The notes beneath the pieces were generated by a model that saw nothing but the letters and a program-made list of their open reading frames with translations, did not search any database and was not told the origin of the DNA. Positions 24,630 to 32,656 of a stretch of 64,000 nt of DNA are shown here, piece after piece. How positions within the stretch are numbered: the first letter of the stretch is position 1; each line of letters opens with the position of its first letter. The stretch is from Verrucomicrobiales bacterium (GTDB lineage Bacteria; Verrucomicrobiota; Verrucomicrobiia; Verrucomicrobiales; DEV007), in NCBI GenBank assembly GCA_029213265.1, contig JARGNG010000025.1:1-64000 (forward strand), in the 5' to 3' direction. Both the position numbers and the translations under genes were made by a program.

Positions 24630-26054
24630 ATGAGCGAAAACTCCTATGACTTCGTAGTACTCGGCGGCGGCAGTGCCGGATACGCAGCTGCGCGAACCGC
24701 TCATGAGCACGGCCTGAAAACGGCCGTAATTGACGGCGCCGACGAGCTGGGTGGCCTTTGCATTCTGCGCGGGTGCATGCCTTCAAAAACGTTGATCGAG
24801 TCCGCGAGCCGCTTCCGATCGATTCGACGCGCACAGGAATTTGGACTTCATGCAAACGACATTGGAGTCCACCCGGAAAAGATCGTGGAAAGAAAGCGGA
24901 AACTCATTGGGGAGTTTGCCGACTATCGTGCGGGCCAGCTGGAGGACGGACGATTTGATCTGATCCGGGGAACGGCCGCGTTCTCCGGTGCGAACCGTCT
25001 CGTCGCCACTTTGAAAAATTCCGGGGAAACAAAAGAAATCACCTTCCGCTCCGCGTTGGTTGCGACCGGTTCCGTGATTACCCGCATTCCCGTCGAAGGA
25101 CTCGAAGAAACCGGCTACTGGACCAGCGACGACGTATTGAATGCCGAAGAAATTCCTGAGAGCATCATTGTGCTGGGAGGCGGGGCGATTGCGCTCGAAA
25201 TGGCCTGCTATCTCGAAGGACTTGGAAAAGAAGTGACAGTCGTTCAAAGAAGCGATCAACTCATCACCGGTTCGGACCGCGATGTTGCGAAAGCACTGGA
25301 AGGCGCTCTTCGTGAACGCGAGAACATGACCGTCTACACCGGAACGAAGCTCCTCAAAGCTTCGACCGATACCGAAACCGGGAAGAAAGCGGTCACCTTT
25401 GAAAAGGATGGCGCGTCCCACACGGTCGTTGGAGATCAGATCCTGCAGGCCCTCGGCCGCCACGCAAACACGAAAAAGCTGGAAACGGAAAAGGCGGGTA
25501 TCGAGCTGAATCGCGGCGGGAAAGTCGCCTGCACGCCGGACCAGAGGAGCAGCGTGTCACACATTTTCGCAGCGGGTGATGTTTGCGGCCCCCATGAGAT
25601 CGTTCATATCGCGATTGAGCAGGGCGAAATCGCAGCGGACAACGCGGCTGTCGACCTTGGTTTTTCAAGGAAGCCGATTCGGGAAATCGACTACCGGCTC
25701 AAGCTCTACGGAATTTTTACTGACCCGCCTGTCGGAATGGTAGGCCTTTCGGAGGAAGAGGCACGGAACGAGGGCCTTCCTGTCGCCGTTGCGAGCTATC
25801 CGTTTGATGATCATGGAAAGTCCATGGTCATGGGCGAAACGCACGGCTTCGTGAAAATGATTGCCAACTCAGAGACCGGCGAAATCCTGGGCGCTTCGGT
25901 CGTGGGTCCGGAAGCCGTTGAGCTCATTCATGAGCTGGTTGTGGCGATGCATTTCCGGGCCACGACGTCAGATTTTCTAAAAATTCCTCATTACCATCCC
26001 ACCTTGAGCGAAATTTGGCTTTATCCAGCAGAAGATCTTTTAATTTCTGACTGA
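24630..26054 (+). CDS. FAD/NAD(P)-dependent disulfide oxidoreductase (lipoamide dehydrogenase-like)
   Basis: A 474-residue class-I pyridine nucleotide-disulfide oxidoreductase. FAD loop GGGSAG at residues 12-17; redox-active disulfide in GGLCILRGCMPSK (Cys44/Cys49); NAD loop LGGGAIALEMACYL at about 180; second FAD motif HIFAAGDVCG at about 310; C-terminal catalytic His-Glu in HYHPTLSEIW. The pattern fits dihydrolipoamide dehydrogenase, mercuric reductase-like or related enzymes. No 2-oxoacid dehydrogenase E1/E2 genes and no mer genes are nearby, and there is no heavy-metal domain, so the substrate is unassigned. I chose the ATG at 24630 over 24516 because it begins right before the FAD fold. 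It is divergent from the BON-like lipoprotein. Confidence 0.9.
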   Translation: MSENSYDFVVLGGGSAGYAAARTAHEHGLKTAVIDGADELGGLCILRGCMPSKTLIESASRFRSIRRAQEFGLHANDIGVHPEKIVERKRKLIGEFADYRAGQLEDGRFDLIRGTAAFSGANRLVATLKNSGETKEITFRSALVATGSVITRIPVEGLEETGYWTSDDVLNAEEIPESIIVLGGGAIALEMACYLEGLGKEVTVVQRSDQLITGSDRDVAKALEGALRERENMTVYTGTKLLKASTDTETGKKAVTFEKDGASHTVVGDQILQALGRHANTKKLETEKAGIELNRGGKVACTPDQRSSVSHIFAAGDVCGPHEIVHIAIEQGEIAADNAAVDLGFSRKPIREIDYRLKLYGIFTDPPVGMVGLSEEEARNEGLPVAVASYPFDDHGKSMVMGETHGFVKMIANSETGEILGASVVGPEAVELIHELVVAMHFRATTSDFLKIPHYHPTLSEIWLYPAEDLLISD

Positions 26055-26125
26055 ATACTGTATAATTCGCCCTAGTCAGGGATTCGCCCGGACTCTTGTA
26101 TCGAAAAAATTAAAATTTTTCAGCC

Positions 26126-26644
26126 GTGCTTAAGCAAATCATCAATCAAGACGAGGAATCAGATTCCGGAGAGAACAAGAACGAAGGTTCCAAAGATTCC
26201 GGAAGTTCCGAGATTAAATCGACTCCCAAGCGTTCAACTCCACCATCTATGACCGGAAGCAAAAACATTCTCTCCAGTGATGTGGAAATCCGCGGAAAGC
26301 TCCGCTTTTCCAACGACCTGATTATCGACGGGCGCATCGAGGGGGAAGTGAATTCCGAGGGTGACCTCACGGTTGGCGAAAACGCTCAGATCGTGGGCGA
26401 CATCAAGACTCGTTCCGTCGTAGTTTTCGGGAAGATCAAAGGGAATATCACGGTGACCGATCGCTGCGAACTCAAGCAGAATGCCGAGCTCGACGGAGAT
26501 GTCGTTGCGAGCAAGCTGGCTATCGAAGAAGGAGCCGTTTTCCTTGGTTCCTCCACGGTTGGAAAACCATCCGGCCTCCGTGCATCCGGTGGTTCGGGCA
26601 GTAATTCCGGCAGCCCGAAGCCTGATGGTGGCATTCAGAAATAA
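26126..26644 (+). CDS. Bactofilin (polymer-forming cytoskeletal protein)
   Basis: A 172-residue protein with the bactofilin beta-helix at about residues 45-145 (LSSDVEIRGKLRFSNDLIID, GRIEGEVNSEGDLTVGENAQ, IVGDIKTRSVVVFGKIKGNI, DVVASKLAIEEGAVFLG) and disordered ends (acidic/Ser-rich N-terminus, Gly/Ser-rich C-terminus). Bactofilins self-assemble into filaments without nucleotide and organise cell-wall or division enzymes, often at the inner membrane. Start codon is GTG at 26126. A second bactofilin-like gene follows after 123 bases. Confidence 0.92.
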   Translation: MLKQIINQDEESDSGENKNEGSKDSGSSEIKSTPKRSTPPSMTGSKNILSSDVEIRGKLRFSNDLIIDGRIEGEVNSEGDLTVGENAQIVGDIKTRSVVVFGKIKGNITVTDRCELKQNAELDGDVVASKLAIEEGAVFLGSSTVGKPSGLRASGGSGSNSGSPKPDGGIQK

Positions 26645-26767
26645 TCTTTCACCCTGCCCTGACCGCATTTCCCTCCGGAAATCGGTCGACAGCGCGCCGA
26701 ATGAAACCGGCGCGCTTTTGGTATCAGGTAATCTCCGATTGCGATAACCAATTATCCCGCCCCCTCC

Positions 26768-27925
26768 GTGTTTCGAAAATCACATAAGGCAAAGAGGATT
26801 GAGCTGAGCTGCCCCTACTGCAGCCACCGCCAGCTTGAGCCGCCCCTTGTGATCTCCTCTTTTTGCGGCGAATGCGGAGAGCATTTCCGGGTCAGAAAAG
26901 GTGTCGGGATTCCCAGCCCCGCTCTCAGAGTCTCCGGAATTGCTGAAGTCGTGAAGGAAGACAAGAACCTCCCCTCTCCGGGGACACACCATTCCAGGAC
27001 CGTGTCTTCCAATGACCGTCGAGAAGAAGCTCACGAAGATGCCTGGCTCGTGAATGCAGAAGAGAGCGCAGAGGGACCCCGCCCGCTTCCCCGTCACGAG
27101 GAAACCGAAGAAACTTCTGATGCCGGAATCTCAGCCGGTGCCTTTTTCGGCCTCGTCGACGAAGAGGAAATCGCAGAGGAAGAAGCGGGCGAGAAAGAAC
27201 TCGGCCGCAAAGCACAGAGCAAAGAGGTCCTCGCCGAGGGCTCCATGGCGGCCCTGATTGACGCCCAGGTAGCAGCAAGTCCGCCGGAAAAAGACAAAAT
27301 GCCGCCCAACTTCGTGCCTCCGGAGAAGCGGAAAAAACTGATCGAGACATCGAACGATTTTGAAGTGCGCTGCTTTCGCTGCTATCACGTTCAGCAGGTT
27401 TCCAAATTCGCCAAATCCACCCAGTGTGAGCGATGCAGTGTCTACATCGGTCTGGCCAACTACGAGATCAAAGCGAACAAGCAGCACACCCTCCGCACGC
27501 GTGGCGACATTGTCATCGCAAAGAAGGGCGGATTGAGAAAATGTGAAATTGCCTGCCACAATCTGATGGTGAACGGAAGCATCGACGCCCTCGTTGACTG
27601 CTCCGGGGATGCCGTCTTCCGGAGTTCCGGAATCGTTCGTGGAAATCTCTACTGTCGAAAACTCATCGTGGAGAAGAACACCGTGGTCGAGTTTCCCGAC
27701 GGCGTTAAAACCGCAAAAGCTGACATTTTCGGACGCGTCGTAGGCGATATCACCTGCTCCGGCACGGTCCGACTTTCGAAAAACGGATCCGTGGAGGGAA
27801 GCGTCACCGCAGTCGACCTCCAAGTGAAGGAAGGTTCCGCGATCACCGGAGAAAGGATGCTCGATCCTGATATTTCCACCGAACTTCCCGTGAAAATGGG
27901 CTTCAATCCCACCATCATCGGATAA
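26768..27925 (+). CDS. Bactofilin-like protein with two zinc ribbons
   Basis: A 385-residue protein. Residues 1-40 hold a zinc ribbon (Cys15/Cys18 in CPYC, Cys33/Cys36 in CGEC). Residues about 60-190 are an acidic, disordered linker. Residues about 198-225 hold a second ribbon (CFRC near 202, CERC near 220). Residues about 230-375 are a bactofilin-type beta-helix (TLRTRGDIVIAKKGGLRKCE, ALVDCSGDAVFRSSGIVRGN, KADIFGRVVGDITCSGTVRL, VEGSVTAVDLQVKEGSAITG). Start is GTG at 26768. It follows a plain bactofilin and precedes nadA by ten bases. Zinc ribbons may link a filament to nucleic acid or a partner; that is inference. Confidence 0.82.
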   Translation: MFRKSHKAKRIELSCPYCSHRQLEPPLVISSFCGECGEHFRVRKGVGIPSPALRVSGIAEVVKEDKNLPSPGTHHSRTVSSNDRREEAHEDAWLVNAEESAEGPRPLPRHEETEETSDAGISAGAFFGLVDEEEIAEEEAGEKELGRKAQSKEVLAEGSMAALIDAQVAASPPEKDKMPPNFVPPEKRKKLIETSNDFEVRCFRCYHVQQVSKFAKSTQCERCSVYIGLANYEIKANKQHTLRTRGDIVIAKKGGLRKCEIACHNLMVNGSIDALVDCSGDAVFRSSGIVRGNLYCRKLIVEKNTVVEFPDGVKTAKADIFGRVVGDITCSGTVRLSKNGSVEGSVTAVDLQVKEGSAITGERMLDPDISTELPVKMGFNPTIIG

Positions 27926-27935
27926 CCCCCTGTTT

Positions 27936-28880
27936 ATGACAACCACCTCCACCTCCCTCGACCTTCGCGAAGAGATTCTCGCTCTCAAGAAAGAACGAAA
28001 CGCTGTCATCCTTGCCCACAATTATCAGATCGATGAGATCCAGACGATTGCCGATTACGTGGGTGACTCTCTCGGACTGGCCTTTCGCGCCCAGGAAACG
28101 CCCGCGGATGTAATTGCTTTTTGCGGGGTCCATTTCATGGCCGAAACCGCGAAGATTATTAATCCGGAAAAGACGGTCGTTCTTCCCGATGCCAATGCCG
28201 GCTGTTCCCTCGAGGAATCCTGCCCCGCGGATGAACTCGAAGCCTTCCTCAAGGAAAATGAGGAAAAGAATTACTACGTCATCACCTACATCAATTCATC
28301 GGCCGCAGTGAAAGCGCTTTCCGACGTGATCTGCACCAGTGGCAACGCCGTTCGAATCGTGGAAGCGGCACCGAAAGACCGGCCGATTCTTTTTGCTCCA
28401 GACAAAAACCTTGGCGCATGGGTCGCTGAGCAGACCGGCCGGGAAATGGATTTCTGGGACGGAGCCTGTTACGTCCATGTCGAATTTACCCGCGACAGCA
28501 TTCAGGGCATCAAGGATCAATTTCCCGACGCCGTCGTCGTCGCCCACCCGGAATGCACCACCGCAGTCCGATTGCTCGCGGATGAAGTCTGTTCCACCGA
28601 AAAAATGGTTCACTTCTGCAAGGACACTCCCTCGGAGAATATCATTGTCGTGACCGAGGCGAACATGTTGCACCGGCTCCGACGCGAAGTTCCGGAGAAA
28701 AACCTCATACCCGGTCCAACCGATCACTGCGCCTGCGCCGAATGCCGCTACATGAAGATGAACACTCTCGAGAAACTCTATCTCTGCCTTCGCGATTTGA
28801 AGCCAGAGGTCGTTCTCGATGGGACGATGAGCGAAGCGGCCAAGGCCCCGATCATGAAAATGCTCGAACTGAGCAAATAG
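27936..28880 (+). CDS. nadA: Quinolinate synthase
   Basis: A 314-residue [4Fe-4S] enzyme that condenses iminoaspartate with dihydroxyacetone phosphate to quinolinate in de novo NAD synthesis. Recognised from AVILAHNYQIDEIQTIADYV, GDSLGLAF, FCGVHFMAETAKIINPEK, VAHPECTTAVRLLADEV and the C-terminal Cys cluster CACAECRYMKMNTLEKLY. The cluster ligands include the Cys in FCGVHFM and the Cys in CAECRYM. ATG at 27936. It is ten bases after the zinc-ribbon bactofilin and 16 before the DUF5069-like gene. No nadB or nadC is in the window. Confidence 0.96.
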   Translation: MTTTSTSLDLREEILALKKERNAVILAHNYQIDEIQTIADYVGDSLGLAFRAQETPADVIAFCGVHFMAETAKIINPEKTVVLPDANAGCSLEESCPADELEAFLKENEEKNYYVITYINSSAAVKALSDVICTSGNAVRIVEAAPKDRPILFAPDKNLGAWVAEQTGREMDFWDGACYVHVEFTRDSIQGIKDQFPDAVVVAHPECTTAVRLLADEVCSTEKMVHFCKDTPSENIIVVTEANMLHRLRREVPEKNLIPGPTDHCACAECRYMKMNTLEKLYLCLRDLKPEVVLDGTMSEAAKAPIMKMLELSK

Positions 28881-28896
28881 CCTACCCTTCACTACT

Positions 28897-29421
28897 ATGA
28901 ATCACTATCAGTGGGACTCGACTTTTACCGAACTGTTTGAACGTTGTCTCGTCCGCTACCGCAGCGGCGACGAGGACTTCACCGGCTACTACAGCGACGA
29001 TGATCTCTCATTTCTATGCTCGATCGGATACAAGCCCCGCGAGCTTTTCGACTTTGTCGAGGACTTCGGTGACGGTGGTGAACCGTCCCTGACGACGGCC
29101 GTGATGATTGCCAGCGTGCGACGGGACTACCTTCGTTTCATCATGAACGGCGAATTGAGCAGCCATGAGATTCAACCGGATGAACTCCCCGGAAAATCGG
29201 AGGAACTCGAAGGCTTTGTCTGGCTTCCCCGAATCATAAGGAAAGCCCGTGGAAAACTGCGTGGCGAACTCGATCCCAACATCATGTTTTGCTGCGGTGG
29301 AGATCGGAATTTCCTCCGGACGAACAACATTGCACCGGCGGATTTTCTCAGGGCCACCTGGAGTTCCGGTGATGACGATTCAAAGATTGTCGAGTTTGTT
29401 CGACAGCACGCGGGTTCATGA
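28897..29421 (+). CDS. DUF5069-like protein
   Basis: A 174-residue cytoplasmic protein. The second half (GFVWLPRIIRKARGKLRGEL, IMFCCGGDRNFLRTNNIAPA, WSSGDDDSKIVEFVRQ) resembles DUF5069, a family common in Verrucomicrobiota and Planctomycetota. The first half (MNHYQWDSTFTELFERCLVR, LSFLCSIGYKPRELFDFVED) is less familiar. Function unknown. Its TGA overlaps the ATG of the TPR gene in ATGA, so the two are translationally coupled. Family name is my best recollection. Confidence 0.75.
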   Translation: MNHYQWDSTFTELFERCLVRYRSGDEDFTGYYSDDDLSFLCSIGYKPRELFDFVEDFGDGGEPSLTTAVMIASVRRDYLRFIMNGELSSHEIQPDELPGKSEELEGFVWLPRIIRKARGKLRGELDPNIMFCCGGDRNFLRTNNIAPADFLRATWSSGDDDSKIVEFVRQHAGS

Positions 29422-31808
29422 ACCGGAGGCAACGCGCGGGACAACTCACCTACGCGCTCTGCGTAGGACTTTGTCTGCACCTTCCGCCCCTGCTGCAAGG
29501 TCAGGACAGACTGGTTGACCTCGATTCTTTTCGCGACGGCTGCCAGGCTCTTGAAGACGGTCGTTTTGAAACGGCGATTAGGTCCCTCGAACTGGCGTGG
29601 GAGCACCTGGACGCGACCGGTGCGGGGGAACTTGAGCGGGACTTCGTTGCCTCGCGACTTCTTGAGTCCCGGGTGCGCAACGACCAAAACGAAGCGGCAG
29701 TCGCCTGGTTGGAAGAACACCCGCCAACCAGTCCTTCCACCGATACTTTGCGATGGGCTGCGTTTGCCTACCAAAGTGAAAAGCAATACGCAAAAGCAGC
29801 CCAGACCTACGGAGAACTGGCAGGCGGGACAGGCACCCTGAGCAGGCCATTGAGAATTCATCACGCGGTCTGTCTGGCTCTCAGCCAAAATGAGGAATTG
29901 GCGTTTGCGATCATTTCTGATCTGGGTGCCCCTGAATCCTCTCTCGAAGCTCTCCAGTTTGCCCAAATCGCGAACAGCGCGGGAGAGCTGACCGGGGCGC
30001 TCACCTATTTGTCGACCCCTTCTTCCGCAGGCGAAAAAAACACGACCCCACTTTCCGAAGAGCGAGCCATCCACTTCGCGGGGGTCGGACTGAAAATTGC
30101 GATCCTCAAAGAACTCGGGCAGACTGATATCGACATTTCAGAAATTCTCATTCTCATCGAAACCGCTCCTGACGAACTGGAGGCTCATCGCGCGTTCCTC
30201 CTCCTTGAAAATGCACTGACGAAAAACGGTCGAAATAAAATGGGTGAGCTCGCTCAAACCTGGGTCGCCAATGAATCCCACGCGGCTCATTTACCGGCGA
30301 AACTTTTCAAGCTAATTTCTCTCCCGGATTCAAAAGAACAAAAGGATCAACTTCTCCAGTGGAATGCCGAACATCCGGAATCGACAACGGGAACGGAAGC
30401 GTTGCTTCGGGTGGCGCAGGATAGTTCACAAACGGACGAAACGGATGTTCCACCCTCCTCCACTTTACCGCCGGGGGGGAAAGGACGAATCGCCTTTGAA
30501 GAAGCGATGGCGAGCTACCGGGCGGGAAGGTATGGCGAAGCGGCGGAAAAATTTCTATCCAGCATTTCAGGGGAAAAAGGAGAATCCCGATTCCGAAATC
30601 ACTACAATGCTGCCATCTCCCTTCTCCGGAAAAATGAATTTGAAGCTTTCCTTAAGATTTTTCAGGAACTTCAATCGGAGTCCCCTGATTCCTCCTTTCT
30701 CGGTGACTTAAACTATGTTGCCGGACTCTTTCTTGCTTCCAGGGGAGACCCCCAGTCGATCGAGTTCCTGCAACCCTTCGTCCGGGAAAACCCCAATCAT
30801 CCTGCGCACATTGAAGCCCTGTTGGCTCTTGCGGAAGTCCATTTGAACCAGGCGCCGGCACGACCACAGGCAGCCAGCGAAATCTTTGATGGCCTCCGCA
30901 CCCGCCCCCTGACTCTCGAACAGAGCGAAAGGCTCGACTACACCGCGGTTTGGCTCGAAGTGATCCAGCACAACAGCACCGGAATCATTGCCTCGACGAC
31001 GGAGTTCCGGAAGAACTGGCCCGGCTCTATTTATCTGCCGGAGATCACGATGCACCTCGCGAAACGACACTTGCAGGACAACCGCCCTTCCAAGGCCCTG
31101 ATACTGCTGGATGAAATCGCAAAGAATTCTCCCGACTCCCGTTTCGCGGGGCAGGCCGATTTTCTCGCCGCCAAATCCTTGCCGGCAGGTCCCGAGGCAA
31201 TCAACCGATGGCAGCAAATCGCTGAAGCAGATGGCGAATACGCTCTCGAGGCGCGACATGAGCTCGCACTTCTCTATCTATCCCTCGACCGTTTCGGAGA
31301 GTCCCGGAACGAGCTGAAACGAGTCATCGAATCCTCCCCCGCCAAGTCGCCTCTCTCGTTTGCGGCCCGGGCCGATTACGCCTTCAGCTACTACGCGGAA
31401 GCCCTGGCAAGCGGTCACGATCCTGAATTACTGGAAACTTCGGCTGCTAAATTTGCCTCCCTCTCCAATGTGGCTGATGCGCCGGAAGCGGTCCGCTACA
31501 GCGCGGCAGTTCGCCGGGGCCGCTGCCTCGAGGCGTTGAAAAATGACCCGGTCGCTCTGGAGCTCTACCAGTCGATCGTTGGCGAACCTGCCTCAGAAAC
31601 TCTTTCGCCCATTCAGGAAATCGATCGCAAGTCGACCGAATGGATCTTCCGGGCCGGCTTTTCCGCGATCGAAATCTTGAGCAAAAACGAAAACTGGAAA
31701 GAGGCGATCCAGGTAGCGGATGCTCTTTCGAGGAAGGATGGACCCCGGGCCATTGAAGCCTCTCAACTTGCCGAGCAAATGCGACTCAAGCACTGGGTCT
31801 GGGAGTGA
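29418..31808 (+). CDS. Secreted TPR-repeat protein
   Basis: A 796-residue protein with an N-terminal signal (YALCVGLCLHLPPLLQG) and helical repeats along its length, several TPR/Sel1-like (FRDGCQALEDGRFETAIRSL at about 36, FEEAMASYRAGRYGEAAEKF at about 358, YLPEITMHLAKRHLQDNRPS at about 535, ALEARHELALLYLSLDRFGE at about 610). Such periplasmic scaffolds resemble YbgF/BamD-like or cell-wall-associated TPR proteins. No enzymatic motif. It overlaps the DUF5069-like gene by four bases and probably belongs to the transcript of nadA and its neighbours. It is convergent with the HAD gene at 31821. Confidence 0.85.
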   Translation: MNRRQRAGQLTYALCVGLCLHLPPLLQGQDRLVDLDSFRDGCQALEDGRFETAIRSLELAWEHLDATGAGELERDFVASRLLESRVRNDQNEAAVAWLEEHPPTSPSTDTLRWAAFAYQSEKQYAKAAQTYGELAGGTGTLSRPLRIHHAVCLALSQNEELAFAIISDLGAPESSLEALQFAQIANSAGELTGALTYLSTPSSAGEKNTTPLSEERAIHFAGVGLKIAILKELGQTDIDISEILILIETAPDELEAHRAFLLLENALTKNGRNKMGELAQTWVANESHAAHLPAKLFKLISLPDSKEQKDQLLQWNAEHPESTTGTEALLRVAQDSSQTDETDVPPSSTLPPGGKGRIAFEEAMASYRAGRYGEAAEKFLSSISGEKGESRFRNHYNAAISLLRKNEFEAFLKIFQELQSESPDSSFLGDLNYVAGLFLASRGDPQSIEFLQPFVRENPNHPAHIEALLALAEVHLNQAPARPQAASEIFDGLRTRPLTLEQSERLDYTAVWLEVIQHNSTGIIASTTEFRKNWPGSIYLPEITMHLAKRHLQDNRPSKALILLDEIAKNSPDSRFAGQADFLAAKSLPAGPEAINRWQQIAEADGEYALEARHELALLYLSLDRFGESRNELKRVIESSPAKSPLSFAARADYAFSYYAEALASGHDPELLETSAAKFASLSNVADAPEAVRYSAAVRRGRCLEALKNDPVALELYQSIVGEPASETLSPIQEIDRKSTEWIFRAGFSAIEILSKNENWKEAIQVADALSRKDGPRAIEASQLAEQMRLKHWVWE

Positions 31809-31820
31809 AAATTCGACCGG

Positions 31821-32477
31821 CTATTTCCCGTCTTCAAACTCCTTCGCGCAGCGGATCAGCTCGGAAGGATGATCAATACAGTAGTCGGGCCCCTCGGTGA
31901 GCATTGCTTCGCGACCGTTGGTCCCCCAACAGACCGCCAGCCCGGCGACATGACTTTTTCTCGCCGCTTCAATATCACGGGTCTCATCGCCGACGTAGAT
32001 GACTTCGGAGGCGTCAACCCGCTCCTTCTTCAACACATTGGCAATCCGGTGGGATTTCCCGAAAAGGCTCACCCCGGCTTCAATGAAACTGAAGTGTTCC
32101 GCCAGGCCGAAACGTCCGAGAAAAATGCGAACATTGTCTGCTGAGTTGGATGTCAAAATCCCGAGGCGATATCCGCCTTTGGCGAGATCGTGAATCGCTG
32201 ATTCCACGCCCTTGATCATCTCCACTTCGCTCATCCGGTCGTGGAGAACCTTTCTCATTCTGGCCCCGAGCTTCACCGCGAGAAGCCGTGAAATCCCAAG
32301 GTGATCAAGGAGAGCGCGAGTGTTCAGCGAGCGCAATTCCGTCACCTCTGCCATCGTTACGGTGGGCAGATTGTAGTCTCCCGCCATTTCATTATAGATC
32401 CCGACACCAGTCTCCAGCGTGTTCGCGAGAGTTCCGTCGAAATCAAAGATCAATAAAGGCTTGGAAGATCCGGGCAT
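31821..32477 (-). CDS. HAD-superfamily phosphatase, phosphoglycolate phosphatase-like
   Basis: A 218-residue HAD-IA hydrolase. Motif I is LLIFDFDGTLANTLETG; motif II Thr/Ser in LGILTSNSADNV; motif III Lys in SLFGKSHRI; motif IV Asp in IYVGDETRDIEAARK. The family includes Gph and related small-molecule phosphatases. The ATG at 32477 starts directly before the fold; an upstream in-frame start at 32522 adds an unconserved leader. It is divergent from the cytochrome gene at 32657. Substrate unknown. Confidence 0.88.
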   Translation of the reverse strand: MPGSSKPLLIFDFDGTLANTLETGVGIYNEMAGDYNLPTVTMAEVTELRSLNTRALLDHLGISRLLAVKLGARMRKVLHDRMSEVEMIKGVESAIHDLAKGGYRLGILTSNSADNVRIFLGRFGLAEHFSFIEAGVSLFGKSHRIANVLKKERVDASEVIYVGDETRDIEAARKSHVAGLAVCWGTNGREAMLTEGPDYCIDHPSELIRCAKEFEDGK

Positions 32478-32656
32478 TGCAGGCACACTTTCCTGCCGTG
32501 CCTCCTTTTGGCAAGCTTTCAATCAACGAATTCCGGAAAGATCGAACGCCACAGGTTGGACCGTCCTCAAAGCAAGACGGCGCAATCCAGCCAAGGGGCG
32601 GGGTTGAACGGGACTTCGGCCCGTTCCAATTTGTAAACTTACTTACACGCTCTCCA

